Positions 27,701 to 34,230 of a stretch of 64,000 nt of DNA are shown in pieces. Location of the stretch: NCBI GenBank assembly GCA_026129525.1, contig JAHCHW010000008.1, positions 1-64,000 of the forward strand, read 5' to 3'. How positions within the stretch are numbered: the first letter of the stretch is position 1; every line of letters starts with the position of its first letter. This stretch comes from Chitinophagales bacterium. GTDB taxonomy: Bacteria; Bacteroidota; Bacteroidia; Chitinophagales; LD1. The translations under genes were made by a program, and so were the position numbers. A model generated the notes under the pieces. That model made no database searches. It saw nothing but the letters and a program-made list of their open reading frames with translations, and was not told the DNA's origin.

Positions 27701-28438
27701 TTTTTGGCAGAACAATTAAAGTTAGACATTATCCCCATGCTGCTGCACGGCACAGGCGATACCATTCGCAAAGGCGACTTTATGGTGATGAACGCTTTTA
27801 TGACCATGAAATTTCTGCCGCGTATTTCGCCCGATGATAAAAGTTTTGGCGAAGGCTATGCGGAGCGCGCAAAACGCATTTCAAAATATTTCAAAACAGA
27901 GTACGAAAAACTGCGCGAAGAAAACGAAACACCCCGTTACTTCCGCCAGCGCTTACGCATGAACTACATGTACAAAGGTGCTGAACTTGAATGGTTGGCA
28001 CTGCAACAACGCACCAAAGAAGATTTTTATGACGCGCTAAACAAAGCCCTGCCGCGCACAGGCATTATTACCGAATTAGGCTGCGGCTATGGTTTCGCTA
28101 CCTACATGATGCACTTTACGGGATGGAAACGAAACTTAATCGGTATTGACCACAACGAAGAAAAAATTGATATTGCCAATAACTGCTACAGCAAAAGCGA
28201 GCGCATCAATTTTATATGTGCCAATGTAATGCAAGCCGAATTTCCCGAAAGCGATGCCATCATTATCAACAACGAAAATCTTTTGTTGAATGCGGAGCAA
28301 CTGAAACAACTTATTGAAAAATGCTTTGCAAAAATGAAAAGCGGCAGCAACTTGCTGCTTATTGGTAATACCGATGAATTACAAAATTTTTCCACAACAA
28401 AGCTCTTCAACAATTTATACACGATTAACCGCACATGA
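24743..28438 (+). CDS. Trifunctional MMPL exporter / PlsC-like acyltransferase / SAM methyltransferase, 1231 aa
   Basis: Three domains lie in one frame. Residues 1-~860 form an RND/MMPL-type exporter: an N-terminal membrane segment, a large periplasmic part, a bundle with FFFRRKRVPLIMMLPVVFGG, and a second half repeating the pattern (FGLGDDFSIFITDGLTR). Residues ~880-1040 are a lysophospholipid acyltransferase with NHASFLD (~900-906) and FPEGTRS (~967-973). Residues ~1085-1220 are a class I methyltransferase (TELGCGYGFA, IGIDHNEEKI). This domain order is known in Bacteroidota as a trifunctional MMPL/acyltransferase/methyltransferase protein, often near flexirubin or aryl-polyene genes (recalled, not searched). 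It probably acylates, methylates and moves a lipid-linked product to the outer membrane. Its stop overlaps the next start (ATGA). Confidence 0.93.
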   Translation: MKPVLLSVYDFFSVRKPLFYAITAVLFALLAIVASRINVEEDIARMLPNGAQTEQINRVLRHSRFYDRIIVKIKPDENALPDDMIALADSLESRLLQNYASHISELKVRVDDETALAIYNTVHLHLPIYLEETDYAKIDSLITPEAIANAMESNYATLTSASGMVMKRMIADDPVGISTLALRKLQLLQTDENFELYDGYIFSKDLKSLFLFITPSHGSSETKQNAELLDGLDGIIKTIQQQAPGTEILYYGGIPVAVGNARQLKEDTILTLSITVVSIVLFIGFFFRRKRVPLIMMLPVVFGGVFSLAVITLIKGSISSIALGAGSIILGIAVNYSLHFFSHYKHSGSIKETIADLISPMTIGSITTVGSFFSLTLLQSQILNDFGLFAGWSLVGATIFTLVFLPHFTPAYKTEKERNSETWLEKAIAFNMPYKSVFFLLIIGFTGFFLYHAKNVRFESDMNQFNFMNARMKKAQQEIDWMQSDTSKTVFIATTGKSTEEMFRQNETLLQQLEEAKQQGWIDKYSSISAFMPSEKRQRERLARWNSYWTAEKKTNLLATVRNEAKKFGFTANAFRSFENLLSKNYTVADEKDFEAIKTSFGNEYLLQSDSTFTVINAVTVDKTHREKLYAGLTANTTAIILDKQIITNKFIDIIYSDFNSILLYTSLLVFFALLFSYGRVELTLITFLPMLITWIWILGLMGLFGLHFNIINIIISTFIFGLGDDFSIFITDGLTRKFKEGKEVIASHRVSIFLAAITITFGLGALIFAKHPALRSIALISIIGIFCVLFIGQTVQPFLYNFFIQSRKEKAFPPWTIPTLILFWIAFGYYVTVCLVATLIGYMLLYLVPYPNIKKRKLFFHHIVCYALRVLTYMMVNVSKRHVGREQLDFSKPAVIIANHASFLDILVTVMQHPKLILLTNKWVYYSPVFGKVVQLADYYPVMEGVDPAIEKFVDIVKDGYSIVIFPEGTRSPDANLKRFHKGAFFLAEQLKLDIIPMLLHGTGDTIRKGDFMVMNAFMTMKFLPRISPDDKSFGEGYAERAKRISKYFKTEYEKLREENETPRYFRQRLRMNYMYKGAELEWLALQQRTKEDFYDALNKALPRTGIITELGCGYGFATYMMHFTGWKRNLIGIDHNEEKIDIANNCYSKSERINFICANVMQAEFPESDAIIINNENLLLNAEQLKQLIEKCFAKMKSGSNLLLIGNTDELQNFSTTKLFNNLYTINRT

Positions 28439-29961
28439 CAAGTAGGGCAAAAAAATACGATGTGGTGATTATAGGCAGCGGCTTGGGCGGCTTAGTGTGC
28501 GGTGCTGTTTTAAGTAAAGAAGGAAGAAGCGTTTGTATTATTGAAAAAAACGAACAACTTGGCGGTTGTCTGCAAACATTTAGAAGAGATAGCATAACCT
28601 TCGATACGGGTGTTCATTACATAGGCGGTTTGGAAAAAGGAAAAAGCCTTTGGAAAATTTTCAATTACCTCGGCATTATGGGTCGGTTGGAAACCGTAAA
28701 GATGAACGAAGGCGGTTTTGATGTAGTAGCCTTTAAAGGTGATGCGGATGAATACCCTTATGGAATGGGCTACGAAAATTTTCAGCGGATTTTGCTGCAA
28801 AAATTTCCCGATGAAAAAAACGCCATCGAAAAATACTGCACCGATATACAGCAGATTTGCGCTTCGGTTCCGCTTTACAATTTGAGTGCCGAAGAACAAA
28901 GCGATGATACATGGGCTTTTACAACCGGAGTAAAGAACTATCTGGAGCAACTCACTCCCAACAAAAAACTTCAGAACATTTTAGCAGGAACCAACTTGCT
29001 GTATGCCGGCATTGCCGATAAAACACCGCTGTATGTTCATGCATTGGTGGTAAACAGTTACATCGAAAGTGCACATCGCATTAAAAACGGTGGCGACCAA
29101 ATTGCCAAACTGCTCGCACGCGTTGTTAAAGAAAACGGAGGAGAGATTCTCCGTAAGCAAGAGGTAAAAAAGATAAACACAACTAATGGCATTGCCGAAT
29201 CGGTAGAGTTGAGCAACGGAAGAAAAATTTACGGAGCGCTTTTTATATCAGGCATTCATCCTGCCAAAACATTGGAGCTTACCGACAGTGATGCTCTTCG
29301 CCCGGCTTACCGAAACCGAATTGCGGGTTTGGAAAATTCAGTTTCCACGTTTGTATTGTATGCTGTGTTAAAGCCCGGCACTTTTCCATACCTAAACCGC
29401 AACTACTACTATTTTAATCAGGACGATGTTTGGCAAACCGCCACGCATACCAACGAAAGCTGGCCCAACATGTACGCACTATTTGAAGAAGTGCCGGAGA
29501 AAAACAACCAATACACCGAAGGCATCAGCATAATGACCTACATGCGCTTTGATGAAGTAGCAAAATGGAAAAACACATTCCACACCACGCTTTATGAAAA
29601 CATGCGCGATGAAGCCTACCAGCAATTCAAAAGAGAAAAAGCAGAGAAACTGCTGGATGTGGTAGCCATAAAATTTCCGAACATCCGCGAGTGTGTTCAG
29701 AGTTATTACACTTCTACCCCACTCTCTTATCGCGATTACATGGGCACCGATGACGGTAGCATGTATGGCATTGTAAAAGATTACAACGAGCCCATGAAGA
29801 GTATGATTTCCGTAAAAACAAAAGTACCCAACCTGCTGTTAACCGGGCAGAGTATAAATTTGCACGGAGTGCTGGGCGTTACCGAATGCGCCTTGCTTAC
29901 CTGTATGAGTATTTTGGGGAAGGAATATTTGCTCAACAAAATTCATGAAGCTAATGCGTAA
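28435..29961 (+). CDS. CrtI/RetSat-like NAD(P)/FAD-dependent oxidoreductase, 508 aa
   Basis: A flavoprotein with the dinucleotide fold near the N-terminus (VIIGSGLGGLVCGAVLSKEG), followed by EKNEQLGGCLQTFRR and FDTGVHYIGG. These are hallmarks of the phytoene desaturase / all-trans-retinol 13,14-reductase superfamily. Such enzymes saturate, desaturate or isomerise conjugated polyene chains. The C-terminal LLLTGQSINLHGVLGVTECA is the second FAD-contacting region. The start overlaps the exporter stop by 4 bp and the end overlaps the next gene by 17 bp, so translation is probably coupled. Context suggests it acts on the polyene or prenyl product handled by its neighbours. Confidence 0.92.
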   Translation: MTSRAKKYDVVIIGSGLGGLVCGAVLSKEGRSVCIIEKNEQLGGCLQTFRRDSITFDTGVHYIGGLEKGKSLWKIFNYLGIMGRLETVKMNEGGFDVVAFKGDADEYPYGMGYENFQRILLQKFPDEKNAIEKYCTDIQQICASVPLYNLSAEEQSDDTWAFTTGVKNYLEQLTPNKKLQNILAGTNLLYAGIADKTPLYVHALVVNSYIESAHRIKNGGDQIAKLLARVVKENGGEILRKQEVKKINTTNGIAESVELSNGRKIYGALFISGIHPAKTLELTDSDALRPAYRNRIAGLENSVSTFVLYAVLKPGTFPYLNRNYYYFNQDDVWQTATHTNESWPNMYALFEEVPEKNNQYTEGISIMTYMRFDEVAKWKNTFHTTLYENMRDEAYQQFKREKAEKLLDVVAIKFPNIRECVQSYYTSTPLSYRDYMGTDDGSMYGIVKDYNEPMKSMISVKTKVPNLLLTGQSINLHGVLGVTECALLTCMSILGKEYLLNKIHEANA

Positions 29962-31633
29962 ACTGCTTAAAGTAAGTGGCTACACTTTACTTGCAATAGC
30001 ATTATTGTTTTCGTGTCTTTTTGTATGGATAGTATGGGGTTTGGCGCCTGCATTACCGCAACCTGCCGATAAATCTTCGTTGCAACTTGAAAGAGAAAAA
30101 GCCGGTGAAAATTTTTACCGCATAGGCAACAACATGCTTCGTAAAACCCGCAACGGATTATGGGAAGCATATATTGAAGGCGATGCTTTTGAACGCGGAG
30201 TAATTACCGGTAAATTGGAAAGAGAATTGCTCTACACACAGGAACTCGCTTTTGTAGAGCAAATTCATAGCTTAGTGCCGAACAATACCTACCTGAAGTT
30301 TCTCGGCTATTTTACGCGGGTATTCAATCGCAATTTGAGCGAACATGTAACTGAAGAAAACAAATTGGAAATTTACGGGGAATCGTTTTCGGCACCCAAA
30401 GCGTTTGACTACATATCGCCTGCGTACGACCGCATGTTGAACTACCATGCCGCGCACGATATTGGTCATGCGTTGCAAAGTCTGGCATTGGTGGGCTGCT
30501 CATCGTTTGCTGCGTGGGACGGGCACACTGCCGACTCATCCATGATTATCGGGCGCAACCTCGATTTTTATTTGGGCGATAAGTTTGCCGAAGACAAAAT
30601 CGTTTACTTCTGCAACCCAAAGCAAGGGCACAAATTTGCCATGATTACCTGGGCGGGTTTTATGGGCTGTGTGTCGGGCATGAATGAAAAAGGGTTGACC
30701 GTTACCATCAATGCCGCCAAAAGCGATGTGCCAAGCGGAGCCACCACGCCCATCTCTTTGTTGGCGCGCGAAATTTTGCAGTATGCGGGCAACATTCAGG
30801 AAGCATTTAGCATTGCATCGAAGCGTAAAACTTTTGTTTGCGAAACGCTGATGATTGGCTCGGCAGCCGACCACAAAACTGCGCTTATTGAAAAATCAAT
30901 TTCCAAAACCGTGTTGCTGCACCCCGATACCAACTACATTCTTTGCACCAATCACTACCAAAGCAAAACGTTCAGCACCGATAAGAACAATTTGGAGAAC
31001 ATTCGCAGCAGTGCATCCATGTATCGCTTTAATCGTTTGGAAGAACTGTTGAGTCGCTATCCGAAACTGGATTACAAAGCCGCTGCCGAAATTTTGCGCG
31101 ACCAGCGCGGCTTGAACGACCGCAATATTGGTATGGGAAACGAAAAAGCGCTCAATCAACTCATTAGTCACCACGGCATTGTTTTTCAGCCCGAAAAACT
31201 GCGCTTTTGGGTAAGTGCGAATCCGTATCAGTTAGGCGAGTTTGTTTGTTACGATTTAAACAAAGTTTTTGCCGAAGCACCAAGCATGAATGGAAACGCT
31301 ATGTTGAATGATACCGCTTTAACCGTTGCTGCCGATACTTTCCTTTACTCTAACCAATGGAACAATTTTCTGAAATGGCGTGAATACAAACAACAGGTGA
31401 AGGATGCCATAAAACAGAAGAAGGCTATCACCGATGAAGAAATTTTTGCAAAACTGATGACAAGCGCCAACCCCGAATTTTGGGAAACTTACTACTGGTT
31501 GGGCGAATATTTCCACAGCAGAAATCAACCCGAACGTGCCAAACAATATTTTGAAACAGCGTTGAGCAAAGAGATAAATGATTTTAAGGAGGTGGAGGCA
31601 ATTCGCAAACAATTGAAGAAACTGAATAACTAA
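29945..31633 (+). CDS. C45 family autoproteolytic acyltransferase/hydrolase with TPR tail, 562 aa
   Basis: Residues ~8-30 form a membrane anchor (YTLLAIALLFSCLFVWIVWG). The core (~60-430) resembles the acyl-CoA:6-aminopenicillanate acyltransferase-like C45 Ntn hydrolases: the probable nucleophile is Cys185 in VGCSSFAAWDG, then GRNLDFYLGD, GFMGCVSGMNEKGL and TLMIGSAADHKTALIE. Family members cleave themselves to expose the cysteine and then transfer or hydrolyse acyl groups. The C-terminal ~55 residues look like one tetratricopeptide pair (WLGEYFHSRNQPERAKQYFE). It overlaps the FAD oxidoreductase by 17 bp. Similar genes occur in flexirubin-type loci (recalled). A periplasmic acyl transfer to or from the exported lipid is a reasonable guess. 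Confidence 0.88.
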   Translation: MKLMRKLLKVSGYTLLAIALLFSCLFVWIVWGLAPALPQPADKSSLQLEREKAGENFYRIGNNMLRKTRNGLWEAYIEGDAFERGVITGKLERELLYTQELAFVEQIHSLVPNNTYLKFLGYFTRVFNRNLSEHVTEENKLEIYGESFSAPKAFDYISPAYDRMLNYHAAHDIGHALQSLALVGCSSFAAWDGHTADSSMIIGRNLDFYLGDKFAEDKIVYFCNPKQGHKFAMITWAGFMGCVSGMNEKGLTVTINAAKSDVPSGATTPISLLAREILQYAGNIQEAFSIASKRKTFVCETLMIGSAADHKTALIEKSISKTVLLHPDTNYILCTNHYQSKTFSTDKNNLENIRSSASMYRFNRLEELLSRYPKLDYKAAAEILRDQRGLNDRNIGMGNEKALNQLISHHGIVFQPEKLRFWVSANPYQLGEFVCYDLNKVFAEAPSMNGNAMLNDTALTVAADTFLYSNQWNNFLKWREYKQQVKDAIKQKKAITDEEIFAKLMTSANPEFWETYYWLGEYFHSRNQPERAKQYFETALSKEINDFKEVEAIRKQLKKLNN

Positions 31634-31661
31634 TACTTCCTGCTTTTACTATCATTGAAAC

Positions 31662-32957
31662 GTGAACTACACCCAACCGCAACTCGAATTTCAATCGCCT
31701 GCCGAGATTAAGAAGTATCAGGACCTTGCTTTGCAACAGGCATTGCAGTACTTGGCAGCACAATCTCCTTACTACAAAAAGTTGTTTACCGAAAACAACA
31801 TCCGTATCGAAAGCATAAAATCAATTACTGATTTAACCCAAATTCCAACCACTACCAAAGACGATTTCAGCCTACACAATTTTGATTTTTTGTGTGTACC
31901 CAAAAGCACGATTACCGATTATACCACCACTTCGGGCACTACGGGTTCGCCTGTTACGGTGGCGCTCACCGAAAACGATTTGCAGCGTTTGGCTTACAAC
32001 GAAGAGCGCTCGTTTGTGTGCGCCAACGGCACTGCTTCTGATGTGTATCAACTCATGCTTACGCTCGACCGGCAGTTTATGGCAGGTATGGCGTACTATT
32101 TGGGTATTCGCAAAATGGGAGCCGGTGCGGTGCGCGTGGGTCCGGTTTCACCGCAAATGCAGTGGGAAAATATTTTGCGCTTTCAACCTACTGCCTTGGT
32201 GGTAGTGCCTTCTTTCTTGCTAAAGTTGATTGACTATGCCGATGCAAACAGCATTAACTACAACAACAGCAGCATAAAAAAAGCGGTTTGTATTGGCGAG
32301 CCAATCCACCATGCCGATTTATCGGAGAACATTCTTGCCAAGCGCATTCACGAAAAATGGAATCTTCCGCTGTTCTCCACCTATGCTTCTACCGAAATGC
32401 AAACGGCTTTTACAGAATGCGAACACGGATGCGGAGGGCACCATCGCCCCGAACTGTTGATTGTGGAAATTTTAGATGAAGCAGGTAACCAACTGAAAGC
32501 CGGTGAGTTTGGCGAAGTAACCATCACCTCGCTGGGAGTGGAAGGAATGCCGCTGCTGCGTTACCGAACGGGCGACATTTGTTGCTACTACGAAGAGCCT
32601 TGTAAATGCGGGCGCAACACCATTCGGCTTTCGCCTGTAACGGGACGTAAAAACCAAATGATAAAATACAAAGGCACTACGCTTTTTCCTCCGGCTATTT
32701 ACGAAGCCATCAGCCATGTGCCCGAAGTAAAAGATTACGTGGTAGAAGTGTCGAAGAATGTACTGGGCACCGATGAAATTGTGTTGCACCTTTCGGTAAG
32801 CGGCAGCCCCGATGCCATAGAGCCGAAAATTAAAACCGCATTGCAAACCAAACTGCGGGTAATTCCTGCCATTAACTTTGTTACTACTGCTCACTTGCAG
32901 TCGCTGCGCCCTGCCGAAAGCCGCAAGCCGGTGATGATTGTGTTTAAACCGGTCTGA
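31662..32957 (+). CDS. PaaK-like adenylate-forming ligase, 431 aa, GTG start
   Basis: A member of the acyl/aryl-CoA ligase superfamily nearest to phenylacetate-CoA ligase. Motifs: TTSGTTGSPVTVALT (ATP phosphate binding, residues ~88-102), YASTEMQTAF, LLRYRTGDICCYYEEPCKCG and the C-terminal hinge GRKNQMIKYKGTTLFPP. It would activate an aryl or fatty acid as adenylate and then thioester. GTG at 31662 is the only suitable start, 28 bp after the C45 gene. As last gene of the operon it may load the starter acid. Its stop codon lies inside the palindrome 32951-32970. Confidence 0.92.
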   Translation: MNYTQPQLEFQSPAEIKKYQDLALQQALQYLAAQSPYYKKLFTENNIRIESIKSITDLTQIPTTTKDDFSLHNFDFLCVPKSTITDYTTTSGTTGSPVTVALTENDLQRLAYNEERSFVCANGTASDVYQLMLTLDRQFMAGMAYYLGIRKMGAGAVRVGPVSPQMQWENILRFQPTALVVVPSFLLKLIDYADANSINYNNSSIKKAVCIGEPIHHADLSENILAKRIHEKWNLPLFSTYASTEMQTAFTECEHGCGGHHRPELLIVEILDEAGNQLKAGEFGEVTITSLGVEGMPLLRYRTGDICCYYEEPCKCGRNTIRLSPVTGRKNQMIKYKGTTLFPPAIYEAISHVPEVKDYVVEVSKNVLGTDEIVLHLSVSGSPDAIEPKIKTALQTKLRVIPAINFVTTAHLQSLRPAESRKPVMIVFKPV

Positions 32958-32970
32958 CCGAGGTCAGACC
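32951..32970. repeat. Second copy of the GGTCTGACC palindrome
   Basis: GGTCTGACC, GA, GGTCAGACC: nine perfect pairs per arm. It overlaps the stop codon of the ligase gene. It matches the element at 19064-19083 except for the 2-nt centre and one outer base. There is no T-run, so it is not a classical terminator. The two copies bracket the 13.9-kb block of permease, glutamine synthetase-like and lipid genes. Confidence 0.7.
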
Positions 32971-33020
32971 AAGTAAAGATCTTGTAAATTCTATTGTTGG
33001 AATCTATGGGGTATGTCAAC

Positions 33021-33236
33021 TTATGCGCTTACCTGCACCGTTACTTTTCCATACACCACTTTAAACCCCGCTCTTATTTTTTTGCGCTTTTGCATTTCAA
33101 CCGCACCGTTCACTTTTACGCTGCCGCTTACAATGGCTTCGTTGGCTTCGCCACCGCTTTCGGTTAACTGCAACAGTTTTAAAAGTTTGTTCAGTTCAAT
33201 GTACTCCTGTCCGCGCAATTCAAAATCTATCAGCAT
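33021..33236 (-). CDS. S4-domain RNA-binding protein, YbcJ-like, 71 aa
   Basis: The 71 residues contain YIELNKLLKLLQL, SGGEANEAIVSG, VKVNG and KIRAG, the pattern of the small stand-alone S4 domain group (S4_2, YbcJ type). It probably binds structured RNA, perhaps rRNA. Length is normal for the group. It is 8 bp downstream of the SGNH hydrolase gene on the same strand and converges on the ligase gene. Confidence 0.88.
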   Translation of the reverse strand: MLIDFELRGQEYIELNKLLKLLQLTESGGEANEAIVSGSVKVNGAVEMQKRKKIRAGFKVVYGKVTVQVSA

Positions 33237-33244
33237 ACAAATGT

Positions 33245-33874
33245 TTAATCGTTTACAACATGCTTTAAAATTCCGGCACCCAACTCGCTTGCCCAGTGCT
33301 TATACATTTCTCCTGAAGGGTGCAGCCCGTCACCGGCAATCAGCTCCCGTTGCTCAAATGCCTGGCGCGAGTGAGCAGTAATATCCATGTAGTGCACCTT
33401 CAGCGCTTTCGCTACTTCATTATTTACTTTATTAAAAGCATCAATCTCGGCAGCCACCTGCTCGCGGGTGCGGTGTTTGGCATCTTGTGCTATAAACGGA
33501 GTAACTCCCCAATCGGGAATAGAAATAACAAATACATGGTTGCTATTTCCACCGGTATAGTTGACGGCAGTTTGCAGCAATGCATGGAATTCATTGCGGT
33601 AGTTTTCTAAATCGCGACCGCGGTATTGGTTATTTACGCCTATCAGAAGTGTAACAACGTCAAAGCTGCCTACGGGGTTTTGTTCGGCAATTGCCTGCAT
33701 CAGTTCATCGGTTGTCCAACCGGTTTTGGCTATAATTACAGGCTTTTCGAAAACTACATTTTTAGCTTGCAACATTTGTACTGCCTGCATCGGAAAGCGC
33801 TCATGCTCCTCTACCGCTTCGCCAATGGTGTACGAATCGCCCAAACATAACATGGTGTATTTCATTTGCGGCAT
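33245..33874 (-). CDS. SGNH/GDSL hydrolase family protein, 209 aa
   Basis: An esterase or lipase of the SGNH fold. Block I is CLGDSYTIGE with the nucleophilic Ser, block III is LIGVNNQYRG with the Asn, and block V is DGLHPSGEMY with Asp-His. The oxyanion glycine appears in block II (KTGWTTDEL). No signal peptide is seen, so it is probably cytosolic. The start at 33874 or the Met three codons later (33865) both place GDS close to the N-terminus. Proposed substrates are acyl esters; the physiological one is unknown. Confidence 0.93.
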   Translation of the reverse strand: MPQMKYTMLCLGDSYTIGEAVEEHERFPMQAVQMLQAKNVVFEKPVIIAKTGWTTDELMQAIAEQNPVGSFDVVTLLIGVNNQYRGRDLENYRNEFHALLQTAVNYTGGNSNHVFVISIPDWGVTPFIAQDAKHRTREQVAAEIDAFNKVNNEVAKALKVHYMDITAHSRQAFEQRELIAGDGLHPSGEMYKHWASELGAGILKHVVND

Positions 33875-34063
33875 ACACTGCGAAGTAAACTATGTTTTGT
33901 AATGTTTGAAGAATTGAGATAACCACCACATAGAAACATACGGAAACAAAGTGGCTTTGATACTGTTTTGTGCTTTATCAGGATTCAACCTCATTTTCTG
34001 TTGAACAATTCGGTAACAGGTAATATTTTACCTTAAAAACAATGCTGCAGGACGAAGAAAGTT

Positions 34064-34131
34064 CGACCCCTGCGGGGTTGTATGTTTATAGGTTGTCCTA
34101 ATTCCATAAACATGCGACTCCTACAGAATCG
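34064..34131. repeat. REP-like composite hairpin element
   Basis: An ACCCC-TGC-GGGGT hairpin (34066-34078) is followed by ATGTTTATAGG (34082-34092), an 11-nt spacer, CCATAAACAT (34104-34113), and an imperfect hairpin CGACTC...GAATCG (34115-34131). The whole is roughly symmetrical. A related arrangement (short hairpins with GTTTATAG) occurs at 48305-48428. The rest of the gap 33875-34200 shows nothing else. Confidence 0.5.
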
Positions 34132-34202
34132 AACTGTAATCATAAGCAGTTACTCAAACCATCATATGGCATCTGCTTCATTTTTAGTATTTGCGAAAAA
34201 CA

Positions 34203-34222
34203 TTTTTAGATTTGTCTAAAAA
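34203..34222 (+). promoter_or_regulatory. DtxR/MntR-type operator over the mntH -7 box
   Basis: TTTTTAGA-tttg-TCTAAAAA is a perfect 8-bp inverted repeat, 8 bp before the GTG start of the Nramp gene. The exact -7 box TAGATTTG (34207-34214) is inside it. AT-rich TTTAGA/TCTAAA palindromes are typical of DtxR/MntR-family metal regulators (family knowledge), so repression by a metal-loaded regulator is likely. Confidence 0.7.
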
Positions 34223-34230
34223 TTTAGAAC

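Noticed and set aside
32472..32894. 140-aa minus-strand frame within the PaaK-like gene
   Set aside because: Opposite a well-supported enzyme with intact motifs; no family-like features of its own.
34105..34160. A tRNA gene or tRNA-end attachment site on the minus strand (TACAG-TTCGATT-CTGTA resembles a T-arm)
   Set aside because: No matching acceptor 5' strand, D-arm or 7-nt anticodon loop could be placed. The bases are better explained by the composite palindrome.
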